Shown piece by piece: positions 9,074 through 18,649 of a stretch of DNA of 64,000 nucleotides. Both the position numbers and the translations under genes were made by a program. The notes beneath the pieces were generated by a model. It was not told the DNA's origin, made no database searches, and was given only the letters and a program-made list of their open reading frames with translations. Position 1 is the first letter of the stretch, and the number at the start of each line of letters is the position of its first letter. Origin of the DNA: Pseudofulvimonas gallinarii (GTDB lineage Bacteria; Pseudomonadota; Gammaproteobacteria; Xanthomonadales; UBA2363); the NCBI RefSeq assembly GCF_004343305.1, contig NZ_SMAF01000003.1, positions 1 through 64,000 of the forward strand. The letters run 5' to 3'.

Positions 9074-10384
9074 TCAACCGCTGCCGACCAGCGCCTCGAT
9101 ATCGGCGGCGGCGCCCGGCAGCGCCCGCGTCAGCACCTCCGGTCCTTCACGGCCGACCAGCACGTCATCCTCGATGCGGATGCCGATGCCGCGCCACTTG
9201 GCCGCCACTGGTGCGTCCGGCGCGATGTACAGGCCCGGCTCGATGGTACAGACCATGCCGGCCTCCAGTTCGCGCCAGTGGCCGTCGATGCGGTAATCGC
9301 CGACATCGTGCACGTCCAGGCCGAGCCAGTGCCCGGTCTTGTGCATGTAGTAGGGCCGGTAACGCTCTTCCTTGAGCGCGGTGCGCAGCGGGCCCTCGAT
9401 CAGGCCCAGCGCGATCAGTCCTTCCGTCAGCACCTTCACGGCCGCATCGTGCATGGCGGAATAGGGCTGGCCGACGCGGGCGCAGTCGATGGCCGCGGAC
9501 TGGGCGTCGTGGACGACATCGTAGAGCGCGCGCTGCGCCGGCGAGAAGCGGCCATTAATGGGAAACGTGCGCGTGATGTCGGCGGCGTAGTTGCGGAATT
9601 CGGCACCGGCGTCGATGAGCAGCAGCTCGCCGTCGCGCAGTTCCGCCGGGCCGGCGCGGTAATGCAGCACGCAGGCGTTGGCGCCGGCACCGACGATGCA
9701 TTCGTAGGCCGGTACGCCGTCGCCGCGGCGGAATTCGGCCAGCAGTTCGGCTTCGATGTGGTATTCGCGCAGGCCAGGCCGCGTCGCCGCCATCGCGCGC
9801 TGGTGCGCACGCACGGAAATGCGCGCCGCTTCGCGCATCAGCTTCAGCTCGGCGCGCGACTTCAGCAGGCGCATCTCGTTGAGCAGGCTGCCGAGCGCGG
9901 AGATCTCGTGCGGCGGCACCGCGCCCCGGCGGGCGTCGGCGCGCACGCGGTTGACCCAGCCGATCAGGCGCTGGTCGAACTCGGCGTCGCGGCCAATGTG
10001 GAAGTGGATGCGGCTGCGGCCTTCGATGAGGCCGGGCAGGATGTCGTCGATATCGCCGATCGGATAGGCATCGTCGGCCCCGTATTGTTCAACCGCGCCT
10101 TCCAGGCCGGCGCGCGGTCCATCCCAGCGTTCGCGGTCCGGATCGCGTTCACGGCAGAACAGCAGCGTCTCGCCGGCGGCGCGGCCGGGCACCAGCACCA
10201 GCACCGCGTCCGGTTCCGGAAAACCGCACAGGTAGTGGAAGTCGCTGTTCTGGCGATATGGATACAGCGTGTCGTTGCTGCGCACGCGCTCGGGCGCCGC
10301 GGCGACGATGGCGATGGCGTCGGCGCCGATCATCCGCATCAGCTGCCGGCGGCGCCGGGCGAATTCCGCGACCGGCATGTCCAT
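9074..10384 (-). CDS. pepP: Xaa-Pro aminopeptidase PepP
   Basis: This Mn-dependent aminopeptidase removes N-terminal residues that precede proline. The N-terminal aminopeptidase-P domain contains SDFHYLCGFPEPDA. The C-terminal catalytic domain has LIDAGAEFRNYAADITRTFP, HKTGHWLGLDVHD, TIEPGLY and RIEDDVLV, which carry the Asp, Asp, His, Glu, Glu metal set. The length of 436 is typical. It starts 3 bases after ygfB, so the pair is an operon as in many gammaproteobacteria. The ubiH/ubiI genes often found downstream are absent. Confidence 0.93.
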   Translation of the reverse strand: MDMPVAEFARRRRQLMRMIGADAIAIVAAAPERVRSNDTLYPYRQNSDFHYLCGFPEPDAVLVLVPGRAAGETLLFCRERDPDRERWDGPRAGLEGAVEQYGADDAYPIGDIDDILPGLIEGRSRIHFHIGRDAEFDQRLIGWVNRVRADARRGAVPPHEISALGSLLNEMRLLKSRAELKLMREAARISVRAHQRAMAATRPGLREYHIEAELLAEFRRGDGVPAYECIVGAGANACVLHYRAGPAELRDGELLLIDAGAEFRNYAADITRTFPINGRFSPAQRALYDVVHDAQSAAIDCARVGQPYSAMHDAAVKVLTEGLIALGLIEGPLRTALKEERYRPYYMHKTGHWLGLDVHDVGDYRIDGHWRELEAGMVCTIEPGLYIAPDAPVAAKWRGIGIRIEDDVLVGREGPEVLTRALPGAAADIEALVGSG

Positions 10385-10387
10385 CGA

Positions 10388-10939
10388 TCAGTGCCGCGTC
10401 GCGCTGGTGGCCGTTTCGCCGGGCAGGCCTTCCTGTCGCAGCAGGACCACGGCCACGCGCACGTATTCGAGGATCTCGGCGAACGCGTTCTCGTCTTCCT
10501 CTTCCTCACCGGCCTCGTAACCGAACTGGGCGATCCGGCCCAGGTCGCGCAGCGCATCCTTGCCGTCGTCGGACAGCCGGCCGGCCACGGCGGGCGCGCC
10601 CAGTCCGTAGCCACCGAGGAAACCGCCGCACCATTGCGACAGCGCGTTCACGCGCTGGGCCATGCCGCTGTCGTCGTCGGGCAGCATCAGCGCGAAGCCG
10701 AGCTCGGGATCGTCGAGCTGGTGGATCGTCGAGCGGCGCAGCTTTTCCAGGTCGTCACGGCTGCCGCCATCGAGGCCGGCGGGATCGATGCGCAGCTGGT
10801 CGAGCCACTGCCCTGGCGTGGGCTGTCCGCCGGCGCAGAGGAAGCCGCACAGGCTGCCGTGCAGCTCCGCCGCCGTGATGCTGAGCGGCGCGACATGGCG
10901 CTGCAGCGAGGGGTAGTCGATGTCGAAGGTTGAAGGCAC
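10388..10939 (-). CDS. ygfB: YgfB/UPF0149 family protein
   Basis: This is a small all-alpha cytoplasmic protein of the UPF0149 family. It is recognised by the AELHGSLCGFLCAGG segment near residue 24 and by QWCGGFLGGYGLG near residue 100, followed by an acidic helix (about 145-153) ending in the family's VAVVLL segment. The biochemical role is not settled by the sequence. It is the first gene of the ygfB-pepP operon, with the TIGR02449/zapA/6S/ygfA group on the opposite strand beyond a GGDEF/EAL gene. Confidence 0.85.
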   Translation of the reverse strand: MPSTFDIDYPSLQRHVAPLSITAAELHGSLCGFLCAGGQPTPGQWLDQLRIDPAGLDGGSRDDLEKLRRSTIHQLDDPELGFALMLPDDDSGMAQRVNALSQWCGGFLGGYGLGAPAVAGRLSDDGKDALRDLGRIAQFGYEAGEEEEDENAFAEILEYVRVAVVLLRQEGLPGETATSATRH

Positions 10940-11089
10940 GTCGGTTGCCGTGAAGTTGATGCGGCCAGTTTAGCCGAGGCGGCCCGGCGCCGCGTTCGGG
11001 GTGGTCCACTGGCGCAGCGACGCCGGTTCGCGCACACTCCGTCCAGTGCGGTTGCCAGGGGGGCGGCCGCCCGGGCGGAGAACCCAACG

Positions 11090-12451
11090 ATGGCCGTCAA
11101 CGGCCCGCTCACGCCATGGTCCGATGACGGCGATGCCGAAGGCAGCCGCAATCCGCCTGCACGGGTGGACCAGTTCCGCGCCGCCGTGCTCGCGGAACGC
11201 CGCGACTTCCTCGACCAGCTGCAGCAGTGCTGCGAGAGCCAGCGTAGCCGCGGGCATCGCCTGGCCGTGCTCTGCGTGGACCTGGATCGTTTCAAGCAGA
11301 TCAACGCTGCCTTCGGCCACGACCTCGGCGACGCCGTGCTGCATGGCGTCGGCCGCCGCCTTGCGTCGATCAGCGACGCTGTCATCGCGTCGCACCTGGC
11401 CGGTGATGAATTCGTGCTGGTGGTGCCGGTCGCCGATGCAGCCGCCGCGCTTGCGGTCGCCTGCGCCGTCCGTGACGGCCTGGCTGCGCCACTCCGTCTG
11501 GACGACGGCCCGATGGTCCGCGTCCACGGCAGTGTCGGCGTTGCGCTGTTTCCCGATCACGGCGACGACGCCGCGGCCCTGTTCCACCGCGCCGACCTCG
11601 CGGCCTATCACGCCAAGACCTCGAGCCCGGATCACTGCGTCCTGTTCTCGGCCGCGCTCGAGCAGGGGCCGCGCGAACGCCAGCGGTTGCTGCTGGCGTT
11701 GCACCAGGCGCTCGAGCGCGAGGAGTTCACGCTGGTCCTGCAGCCGAAGGTCGCGCTCGCCGACCGCAGTTACGCCGGCGCCGAGGTGCTGGTGCGCTGG
11801 TCAAGTCCGCAGCTCGGCGACGTGCCGCCCGATCTGTTCGTGCCGGTGGCCGAGGATGCCGGGCTGATCCAGGGCATCGGCGACTGGGTGCTGGGGGAGG
11901 CCACGCGCGGGCTCGGCAATGGCGACATCGCCGGTGACACGCGGCGACGCATGGCCATCAATGTATCGGCGGCGCAGCTGCAGAACGAGCGGTTCCTCGA
12001 CCGCTTCCGCAGCCGTCTCGACCAGGCCGGCGTGACCGGCGAGGTCATCGAGGTGGAAGTCACCGAGAGTGCGCTGCTCGCCAGCACCGCCGTCGCCGCC
12101 GAACGCCTCGAAGCCCTGCGCCAGCTGGGCGTGACGATCACGCTGGACGACTTCGGTACCGGCTATTCCTCGTTCTCCCACCTCAAGCACCTGCCGATCG
12201 ACGCGCTGAAGATCGCCCCCGAGTTCATCGCCGACATCGACGGCGACGCCGCCGCGGCGCGGCTGCTGGCCGCCATGGTCGCCATGGCGCGCTCGCTGGA
12301 GCTGCGCGTCGTCGCCGAAGGCGTCGAGACCGGGGAGCAGGCCCGGTTCCTCACCGGGCTGGGCTGCACCGAAGGCCAGGGCTACCTGTTCGGGCGGCCG
12401 ATGGCGCCGCCCGATTTCGCCCGCTGGCTGCGCGACCATGACGTGCGTTGA
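11090..12451 (+). CDS. GGDEF-EAL protein with altered signature residues
   Basis: This is a cyclic-di-GMP signalling protein of 453 aa with no membrane segment and no obvious sensor domain. The diguanylate cyclase domain (about 50-190) has AGDEF at 104-108 instead of GGDEF. The EAL domain (about 200-445) has EVL at 232-234, keeps NVSAAQL, VTES, DDFGTGYSS (Asp353, Asp354), VAEGVET and QGYLFGRP, but has LKIA at 373-376 where LKID is usual. AGDEF proteins can be active, while loss of the LKID aspartate would be expected to weaken phosphodiesterase activity. It sits between ygfB and zapA, as if inserted into that neighbourhood. Confidence 0.85.
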   Translation: MAVNGPLTPWSDDGDAEGSRNPPARVDQFRAAVLAERRDFLDQLQQCCESQRSRGHRLAVLCVDLDRFKQINAAFGHDLGDAVLHGVGRRLASISDAVIASHLAGDEFVLVVPVADAAAALAVACAVRDGLAAPLRLDDGPMVRVHGSVGVALFPDHGDDAAALFHRADLAAYHAKTSSPDHCVLFSAALEQGPRERQRLLLALHQALEREEFTLVLQPKVALADRSYAGAEVLVRWSSPQLGDVPPDLFVPVAEDAGLIQGIGDWVLGEATRGLGNGDIAGDTRRRMAINVSAAQLQNERFLDRFRSRLDQAGVTGEVIEVEVTESALLASTAVAAERLEALRQLGVTITLDDFGTGYSSFSHLKHLPIDALKIAPEFIADIDGDAAAARLLAAMVAMARSLELRVVAEGVETGEQARFLTGLGCTEGQGYLFGRPMAPPDFARWLRDHDVR

Positions 12452-12503
12452 CCGCATGGGTACGCGCTGCCTATGCTTGTCCCGATCCTGACCGGGGGTA
12501 GTG

Positions 12504-12728
12504 ATGCCGACTGAACACGATGTCCGCGAACTGATCGATCAGCTCAGCGGACGCCTGGACCAGTTGGCCGTCGTCTGCCAGCGCCTGCGCGAAGAGAACC
12601 GCGTGCTGCGCGCCAGCCAGGAAGCCTGGACCACCGAGCGCGCCACCCTGCTGGCCAAGAACGAACAGGCACGCACGCGGGTGGAGGCGATGATCGCGCG
12701 CCTGAAGCAGATGGAAGGGCATTCATGA
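12504..12728 (+). CDS. Small coiled-coil protein, TIGR02449/ZapB-like
   Basis: This 74-residue protein is almost entirely a predicted coiled coil (heptads through LIDQLSGRLDQL, RLREENRVLRA and RVEAMIARLKQM). It matches the TIGR02449 family that usually precedes zapA and is thought to act in cell division like ZapB. A GTG codon directly before the ATG is an alternative start, and a G-rich ribosome-binding site lies just upstream. Its stop overlaps the zapA start by four bases. Confidence 0.8.
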   Translation: MPTEHDVRELIDQLSGRLDQLAVVCQRLREENRVLRASQEAWTTERATLLAKNEQARTRVEAMIARLKQMEGHS

Positions 12729-13027
12729 GCGAGAGCGCGCCGAACACCGTCAGCGTCAGCATCCTCGACCGCGATTATCTGGTCGCCTGCCCGCCGGGCG
12801 AGCGCGAAGCGCTGCTGGCCGCGGCCCGCCTGCTCGACACCCGTCTGCGCGACATGCGCCAGCACAACCGCAGCGCGACGCTGGAACGCCTGGCGATCAT
12901 GGTCGCCCTGAACCTCGCGCACGAACAGCAGCAGCACAGTGCCCGTGCCGACGCCGTGTCCGGTGACGTCGGCCAGGAACTCGCGCGTCTGTTGCAGCGC
13001 GTCGACCGCGTGCTCGGCGACGACTGA
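12725..13027 (+). CDS. zapA: Cell division protein ZapA
   Basis: ZapA binds and bundles FtsZ at the division ring. The 100-residue protein shows the family start (VSVSILDRDYLVACPPGE), the central LLDTRLRDMR and LERLAIMVALNLAHE, and a C-terminal helix suited to tetramer formation. The ATGA overlap with the small coiled-coil gene implies coupled expression of two Z-ring factors. The 6S RNA gene follows about 100 bases downstream, as is usual. Confidence 0.9.
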   Translation: MSESAPNTVSVSILDRDYLVACPPGEREALLAAARLLDTRLRDMRQHNRSATLERLAIMVALNLAHEQQQHSARADAVSGDVGQELARLLQRVDRVLGDD

Positions 13028-13112
13028 TCGTCGTTTTTACGGTCGCCCGGCACCTCGGTCGCGTCTTCCTGAACGCGACGAAGATTCCGCTTCCAACCGC
13101 GTTGCACTCGGC

Positions 13113-13118
13113 CTAGAA
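13113..13118 (+). promoter_or_regulatory. -10 element of the 6S RNA promoter
   Basis: TAGAAT lies about 7 bases before the inferred 5' end of the 6S RNA. No convincing -35 hexamer is visible at the right distance, so this rests mainly on position. Confidence 0.45.
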
Positions 13119-13125
13119 TCGATGC

Positions 13126-13317
13126 CGGTATCCTCTGCGGTGCTCGGCAACACACTTCATATTGCCTTGACCCGTTAATGTCGGCCCCCGGGACGGCAAC
13201 TGGAGTCCGGTGTGCAGGTCCGCCCTGGTAGCGGAAAGCCTTAAGGAACCACGAGCCTTCCCCCCTGTGATACAGGGATCAAGGTCGTCGATGTGTACCG
13301 GCACGGCGGAGGATGCC
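13126..13317 (+). ncRNA. ssrS: 6S RNA
   Basis: This RNA binds the housekeeping RNA polymerase holoenzyme as a promoter mimic in stationary phase. The ends pair (TATCCTCTGC near 13130 with GCGGAGGATGC near 13306), closing a roughly 190-nt rod. The conserved core GAAAGCCTTAAG and a hairpin CCCCTGTGATACAGGG on the 3' side fit the gammaproteobacterial form. The gene order zapA-ssrS-ygfA is the classic context. Exact ends are estimated from the closing stem, and the 3' end overlaps the first codons of ygfA. Confidence 0.88.
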
Positions 13318-13900
13318 CTTTCTCTTGGATGCCAGCCCCGACAAGACGGCTTTGCGGACGCTGGCACGACAGCGCCGGCGCGCACTGGCGGTCACGCAGC
13401 GCATACAGGCGCAGGCGGAAGTCGCCTCGATCCTGCAACAACGCATCGCACGGCACGGCTGGCGCCGCATCGCCGGCTATGCCGCGGTCGCTTCCGAACT
13501 GGACCTGTCGCCGCTGTACGCGCAACTCGATGTCGAACTGGCCCTGCCGGCCATCGAAGATGCCGGCCTGATGCAGTTCCGGCGCTGGCAACCCGGCGAA
13601 CCGCTCGTACCCGGACCGTTTGCCATCGCCCAGCCGGACCGCCTGGCCGTGGTCATCGAACCGCATGCCTTCGATGCCGTGCTGCTGCCGCTGCTCGGCT
13701 TCGACGGTCGTGGCGTCCGCCTGGGCAGCGGCGCCGGCTACTACGACCGCTGCTTCGCATTCCGCTGCCGCCAGACCGGGCCGGTGCTGATCGGCGTCGC
13801 CTTCGCCGTCCAGCAGTTCGACGCCTTGCCGGTGGATCCCTGGGACGTCCGCCTCGACGCCGTCGTCAGCGAGCGCGGCTGGCAGGACATCAGCGGTTAG
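13313..13900 (+). CDS. ygfA: 5-formyltetrahydrofolate cyclo-ligase
   Basis: This enzyme converts 5-formyl-THF to 5,10-methenyl-THF with ATP. The family signature is GSGAGYYDRCF at about residues 141-151, with LLPLLGFDGRG before it and an N-terminal basic helix (LRTLARQRRRAL) that binds nucleotide. The length of 195 fits. It probably shares its transcript with the 6S RNA precursor, since the ATG lies within the last bases of the 6S stem. Confidence 0.9.
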   Translation: MPFLLDASPDKTALRTLARQRRRALAVTQRIQAQAEVASILQQRIARHGWRRIAGYAAVASELDLSPLYAQLDVELALPAIEDAGLMQFRRWQPGEPLVPGPFAIAQPDRLAVVIEPHAFDAVLLPLLGFDGRGVRLGSGAGYYDRCFAFRCRQTGPVLIGVAFAVQQFDALPVDPWDVRLDAVVSERGWQDISG

Positions 13901-13934
13901 ACTGTCGCGCCCCGAACGCAGCGATGAGCGGCCC

Positions 13935-14417
13935 ATGAGCAGCAAGCGTGCCCAGCGCTACTGGTTGATGAAGACCGAGCCGGACGGCTTTTCCATTGAC
14001 GACCTGGCCAGGCGTGGCCGTGAACCCTGGGATGGCGTGCGCAACTACCAGGCGCGCAATTTCATGCGCGACGAGATGAAGCCGGGCGATGGCGTGCTGA
14101 TCTACCACTCCGCCTGCGCGACGCCCGGCGTCGCCGGCATCGCCGAAGTCGCCAGCGACAGCTATCCCGATCCGACCCAGTTCCGGCGCAACAGCAAGTA
14201 CTTCGACGAGTCCAGCAGGCCGGACGAACCGCGCTGGTGGCTGGTCGACGTCGGCTTCGTCCGCAAGCTCGACCGGCTGATCGGCCTGGACGAGCTGAAG
14301 GCGCTGCCGGCGCTGGAGGATTCACCGCTGGTCAGGCGCGGCAACCGCCTGTCCGTCCTGCCGCTGACCGCGGCGCACTGGCGCGCCATCCTCGCGCAGG
14401 AGAAGAAGAACCCATGA
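13935..14417 (+). CDS. EVE-domain protein
   Basis: This 160-aa protein is a single EVE domain, related to PUA/YTH folds that bind modified bases. Diagnostic segments are [16 protein letters not shown] at the N-terminus, [15 protein letters not shown], and GDGVLIYHS. The family is widespread and its cellular role is not established. The stop overlaps the rpiA start by four bases, so the two are co-translated. Confidence 0.88.
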   Translation: MSSKRAQRYWLMKTEPDGFSIDDLARRGREPWDGVRNYQARNFMRDEMKPGDGVLIYHSACATPGVAGIAEVASDSYPDPTQFRRNSKYFDESSRPDEPRWWLVDVGFVRKLDRLIGLDELKALPALEDSPLVRRGNRLSVLPLTAAHWRAILAQEKKNP

Positions 14418-15061
14418 ACGACGCCGAGAACGGAAAGCGCGCCGCCGCCGAGCGCGCACTGGCGCTGGTCGAACCCGGCAGCGTCGTTGGTGTCGGCACC
14501 GGTTCGACGGTGCGCTGGTTCATCGAGGGACTGGCCCGCATGCGCCACGACATCGAGGGCGCGGTGTCCAGCTCCGAAGCCAGCACCGCGTTGCTCAGGG
14601 AGCGCGGCATCGCGGTGTACGACCTCAACGGCGTCGGCGAAATACCGCTGTACGTCGATGGCGCCGACGAGTGCGACGGCAGCCGCTGCCTGATCAAGGG
14701 CGGCGGCGCCGCGCTGACGCGCGAGAAGATCATCGCCGCGGTCGCCCGCGAATTCGTCTGCATCATCGACCCGGCCAAGCGTGTCGATGTGCTCGGCCGT
14801 TTCCCGCTGCCGGTCGAGGTCATCCCGATGGCGCGCAGCCATGTCGCCCGCGAACTGCTCGACCTGGGTGGCCAGCCGGTGTGGCGCGAAGGCGTGGTCA
14901 CCGACAACGGCAACTGGATTCTCGACGTCCACCACCTGCAGATCACCGATCCGGAGGCGCTGGAAACGGCGATCAACCAGATCGTCGGCGTGGTCACTGT
15001 CGGCCTGTTCGCGCGGCGCCGCGCCGACCGCGTCCTGATCGGCGCCGACGGCGAGATCTGA
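14414..15061 (+). CDS. rpiA: Ribose-5-phosphate isomerase A
   Basis: This enzyme interconverts ribose-5-phosphate and ribulose-5-phosphate in the non-oxidative pentose phosphate pathway. The phosphate loop GVGTGSTV, the catalytic DGADECD and [12 protein letters not shown] are all present in family order, and the length of 215 is normal. Translation is coupled to the EVE gene through an ATGA overlap. Confidence 0.94.
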   Translation: MNDAENGKRAAAERALALVEPGSVVGVGTGSTVRWFIEGLARMRHDIEGAVSSSEASTALLRERGIAVYDLNGVGEIPLYVDGADECDGSRCLIKGGGAALTREKIIAAVAREFVCIIDPAKRVDVLGRFPLPVEVIPMARSHVARELLDLGGQPVWREGVVTDNGNWILDVHHLQITDPEALETAINQIVGVVTVGLFARRRADRVLIGADGEI

Positions 15062-15288
15062 GCCGGCAGCGGGCCTGACAGGCGGGCCGGGCCACGGTCA
15101 CGGGGCCGCACGCCGCGCCACCCGGGCCTGTCGCCACCGACCGCGGCCAGATGGTTCCGGGGCGCCCGTCCAAGGGCACGTCGCGCCTGAACCGCAGGGC
15201 GCGCGGGAACCGCCATAAAGGGCCGGGCTGCTAGACTGCCCTTGAATCGACGGCCACCCGCACCAGATTGCCGTCAGGAGACTTGCCC

Positions 15289-15810
15289 ATGGCCCTGCTC
15301 GACATCCTCGAATTCCCCGATCCGCGACTGCGCACCAAGGCCAGGGCGGTGGCGCCGGAGCAGATCGACGACGCCTTCCAGGCGCTGGTTGACAACATGT
15401 TCGAGACCATGTACGCGGCGCCGGGCGTCGGCCTGGCGGCGACCCAGGTGGACGTGCACAAGCGTTTCATGGTCATCGACGTCAGCGAAGGCAAGGACCA
15501 TCCGCTGGTGTTCGTCAACCCTGAAATCGTCGACAAGCAGGGCAGCCAGGTCTACCAGGAAGGCTGCCTGTCGGTACCGGGCATCTACGCCGATGTCGAG
15601 CGTGCCGACGCCGTCACCGTGCGTGCGCTGGACCGTCACGGGCAGCCGTTCGAACTGACTGCGGACGGCTTGCTGGCCGTCTGCATACAGCACGAGATCG
15701 ACCATCTCGACGGCAAGGTCTTCATCGATTACCTGTCGCCGCTGAAGCGCGAGATGGTGCGCAAGCGTCTTGCCAAGGCGCAGCGCGAACGCGCACGCAG
15801 CGCCGCCTGA
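15289..15810 (+). CDS. def: Peptide deformylase
   Basis: This enzyme removes the formyl group from the N-terminal methionine of new proteins. All three motifs are present: [17 protein letters not shown] (metal Cys) and QHEIDHLDG (HExxH). The ATG at 15289 with CAGGAG about 9 bases upstream is preferred over an earlier in-frame TTG, giving 173 aa. fmt follows 12 bases later, so the formylation and deformylation functions are one operon. Confidence 0.94.
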   Translation: MALLDILEFPDPRLRTKARAVAPEQIDDAFQALVDNMFETMYAAPGVGLAATQVDVHKRFMVIDVSEGKDHPLVFVNPEIVDKQGSQVYQEGCLSVPGIYADVERADAVTVRALDRHGQPFELTADGLLAVCIQHEIDHLDGKVFIDYLSPLKREMVRKRLAKAQRERARSAA

Positions 15811-15822
15811 GGCTGTCTCCCG

Positions 15823-16758
15823 ATGAGTGGACGCATGCGGCTGGTGTTCGCCGGCACGCCGGATTTCGCCGTGCCCGGCCTCGAGGCCGCGCTGGCCTCC
15901 GGCCACGAAGTCGTCGCGGTTTACACCCAGCCGGACCGGCCGGCCGGCCGCGGTCGCCAGCTGGCTGCCTCGCCGGTGAAGCAGCGCGCGCTCGCCGCCG
16001 GCGTTCCCGTGCTGCAGCCGCAGACGCTGCGCGACGCGCAGGCGCAGGCGGAACTGGCGGCGCTCGCGCCCGACCTGATGATCGTCATCGCCTACGGCCT
16101 GATCCTGCCGAAGAAGGTGCTGGTGATTCCCCGCCACGGCTGCTGGAATGTGCATGCCTCGCTGCTGCCGCGCTGGCGTGGCGCGGCGCCGATCCAGCGC
16201 GCGCTGCTCGCCGGTGATCGCGAAACTGGCGTCTGCCTGATGCAGATGGAAGCCGGGCTAGACACCGGGCCGGTGATCCTCGAAGCCGCGACCCCGATCC
16301 ACGACGACGACACCGGCCAGACGCTGCACGACCGCCTGTCGGCGCTTGGCGCGCAGGTGCTGGGCGATGGCCTGCAGCGACTGGCGAATGGCCTCCTGCC
16401 GGCGGCGCAGGCACAGCCGGCCGACGGCGTCACCTACGCGCACAAACTCGAAAAAAGCGAATCGCAGCTGGACTGGTCGCAGCCGGCGGCGGTGCTCGAC
16501 CGCACCATCCGCGCCTTCGAGCCCTGGCCGGGCACGCAGGCCGACGTCGCCGGCGAGGCACTGCGCATCTGGCAGGCGCGCCCGCTCGATCAACCGCACG
16601 CGGCGGCGCCGGGAACCGTCCTGCGCGCTGGTCGCGACGGCATCGACATCGCCTGCGGCGAAGGCGCGCTGCGCCTGCTCGGCGTCCAGCGCGCCGGCGG
16701 CCGCCGCATCGGCGTCGCCGATTACCTCAACGGCCGTCCGACGCTGCTGTCGTCATGA
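15823..16758 (+). CDS. fmt: Methionyl-tRNA formyltransferase
   Basis: This enzyme formylates Met-tRNA(fMet) using 10-formyl-THF. The N-terminal formyltransferase domain has [19 protein letters not shown], with the catalytic Asn and His, and GLDTGPV. The C-terminal OB-like domain starts near residue 205 ([10 protein letters not shown]-like segment, here [10 protein letters not shown]). The length of 311 is typical. The stop overlaps the rsmB start by four bases. Confidence 0.95.
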   Translation: MSGRMRLVFAGTPDFAVPGLEAALASGHEVVAVYTQPDRPAGRGRQLAASPVKQRALAAGVPVLQPQTLRDAQAQAELAALAPDLMIVIAYGLILPKKVLVIPRHGCWNVHASLLPRWRGAAPIQRALLAGDRETGVCLMQMEAGLDTGPVILEAATPIHDDDTGQTLHDRLSALGAQVLGDGLQRLANGLLPAAQAQPADGVTYAHKLEKSESQLDWSQPAAVLDRTIRAFEPWPGTQADVAGEALRIWQARPLDQPHAAAPGTVLRAGRDGIDIACGEGALRLLGVQRAGGRRIGVADYLNGRPTLLSS

Positions 16759-18074
16759 GCGCCTCCGGCCCGCTGCGCGCGCAGGCGGCCCGGGTGCTGG
16801 CGCAGGTGCTGGCCGGTCGTTCACTGAAAGCGGTCCTCGGTCCAGCCGAAGCGCGCATCGCCGATCCGCGCGATCGCGGACTGCTGCACGCCATCGTCCT
16901 CGCCGGCGTTCGCGGCGCCATCCGTTACCGCGCCCTGCTGGCCATGCTGTTGCAGAAGCCCCTGCCGGCGCGCGCCGCGCCCGTCGAAGCGGCACTGGTC
17001 GCCGCCTTCGCGCAGATCGAAACCCTGCAGTTGCCCGCCCATGCCGTGGTGGCCGAAACCGTGGCGGCGATCCGCGCGCTGCGCCTTGAAGCCTTCGCCG
17101 GACTGGGCAACGCCGTGCTGCGTCGCTGGCTGCGCGAACGCGACGCGCTGGCCGCGCGCCTCGACGACAATGAACAAGCCTTCTGGCGCCATCCGCAGTG
17201 GCTGATCGACGCCCTGCGCCACGACTGGCCAGGTGACTGGCAGCGCATCCTCGAGGCAGGCAACGCCGAGGCGCCGATGTGGTTGCGCGTGAACCGCCGG
17301 CTGGGCAGCCGTGACGACTGTCTGGCCCGGCTGCAGGCCGCCGGCCTTCCCGCCACCGCGCATCCGCAACTGCCGGACGCGCTGCGAATGGATCCGCCGC
17401 AGCCGGTGACGAAACTGCCGGGTTTCGCCGAAGGCCGTTTCAGCGTCCAGGATGCGTCGGCGCAATACGCGGCGCAGCTGCTCGACCCGCAGGCCGGCCA
17501 GCGCGTACTGGACGCCTGCGCTGCGCCGGGTGGCAAGACGTCGCACCTGCTGGAGCGGCGGCCCGATGTCGCATCGGTCCTCGCACTCGACAGCGATCCC
17601 TCGCGCCTGGCCCGTATCGGCGAGAACCTCGAACGCCTGCAGCTGCGCGACACGAACGTCGAGCTGCGCAGCGGCGATGCCGGCGATCCGTCGGGATGGT
17701 GGGACGGCCGGCCGTTCGATCGCATCCTGCTCGACGCGCCGTGTTCGGCGACCGGCATCGGCCGGCGCCAACCCGATGTCCGTCTGCACCGCCGTGCCGA
17801 CGACATCGCCGACCTGTCGCGGCAGCAGGCGCGCCTGCTCGATGCGCTCTGGCCTTTGCTGGCGCCGGGCGGGCGCCTACTCTATGCCGTCTGTTCCGTC
17901 CTGCGCGCCGAAAGCGAAGCCGTGCTCACACCGTTCCTCGCCCGCCATCCCGAAGCCCGCGTCCTGCCGCTCGCGGTCGAGCGCGCGCGCCGGATGGAGG
18001 GCGGGGTCGCACAGTGCCTGCCGGAACCGGAAGGCGGCGACGGATTCGCCTACGCACTGCTGGTGCGCGACTGA
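16755..18074 (+). CDS. rsmB: 16S rRNA (cytosine-967-C5)-methyltransferase RsmB
   Basis: This SAM-dependent enzyme makes m5C967 in 16S rRNA. An N-terminal NusB-like RNA-binding domain (about 1-140) is followed by the Rossmann methyltransferase domain with [14 protein letters not shown] (SAM motif I), DAPCSATG and the catalytic-cysteine motif YAVCSV. The 439-residue length fits. It overlaps fmt upstream and the DUF4390 gene downstream. Confidence 0.94.
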   Translation: MSASGPLRAQAARVLAQVLAGRSLKAVLGPAEARIADPRDRGLLHAIVLAGVRGAIRYRALLAMLLQKPLPARAAPVEAALVAAFAQIETLQLPAHAVVAETVAAIRALRLEAFAGLGNAVLRRWLRERDALAARLDDNEQAFWRHPQWLIDALRHDWPGDWQRILEAGNAEAPMWLRVNRRLGSRDDCLARLQAAGLPATAHPQLPDALRMDPPQPVTKLPGFAEGRFSVQDASAQYAAQLLDPQAGQRVLDACAAPGGKTSHLLERRPDVASVLALDSDPSRLARIGENLERLQLRDTNVELRSGDAGDPSGWWDGRPFDRILLDAPCSATGIGRRQPDVRLHRRADDIADLSRQQARLLDALWPLLAPGGRLLYAVCSVLRAESEAVLTPFLARHPEARVLPLAVERARRMEGGVAQCLPEPEGGDGFAYALLVRD

Positions 18075-18649
18075 TGCCCACGTCCCGGCGCGATGATGGG
18101 CCGGGCACGCGCCGCCGGTGGTTCCGGCCACGGATGCCTGCGCGGATGACAAGCGGCGGACGTATCGGCGCCCTGCTGTTCACCGCGCTGGCGCTGGTGG
18201 CCTGCGGCGGATCCGCTTCCGGAGTGCGCATCGTCGATCTCTACCGCACCGCGGACGGCCAGCTGGAACTGAGCCTGCGACTGGACCTGCCGGCGACGAT
18301 GGTGCAGGGCCTGTTACGCGGCGTGCCGCTGGGTTTCCAGTGCGAGATGCAGGCGGATGGCCGGCGCAGCACGCAACGGCGTGAATTGCGCTTCCTGCCA
18401 TTGAGCCGGCAATACCAGCTGCGCGAACCGGCGACCGGTTACAGCCGCAGCTACGACAGCCGGTCGGCGGCACTGGCGGCGCTGGAGCGCTGGCCGTTGC
18501 CGCTGGACGGCGACCATGAAGGCGCGGTGCGAGTGCGCGTCCACCTCGACCGCGGACGGTTGCCGTCCCCGCTCGCGCTGTCGGCGGTGTTCGACCGCGA
18601 CTGGCATCTGGACAGTGGGGTGGTGACGTGGCCAGCCGGGCAACGCTGA
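18074..18649 (+). CDS. DUF4390 envelope protein, putative lipoprotein
   Basis: This 191-aa protein of the DUF4390 family has no known activity. After a basic N-terminus, a hydrophobic segment ends in ALVACGG, which resembles a lipobox, so it may be an outer-membrane or periplasmic lipoprotein. An internal ATG at codon 25 would give a cleaner signal. It sits between rsmB and the NtrY-like kinase, overlapping each, an order usual in Xanthomonadales. This suggests a periplasmic partner of the kinase, which is an inference. Confidence 0.8.
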   Translation: MPTSRRDDGPGTRRRWFRPRMPARMTSGGRIGALLFTALALVACGGSASGVRIVDLYRTADGQLELSLRLDLPATMVQGLLRGVPLGFQCEMQADGRRSTQRRELRFLPLSRQYQLREPATGYSRSYDSRSAALAALERWPLPLDGDHEGAVRVRVHLDRGRLPSPLALSAVFDRDWHLDSGVVTWPAGQR

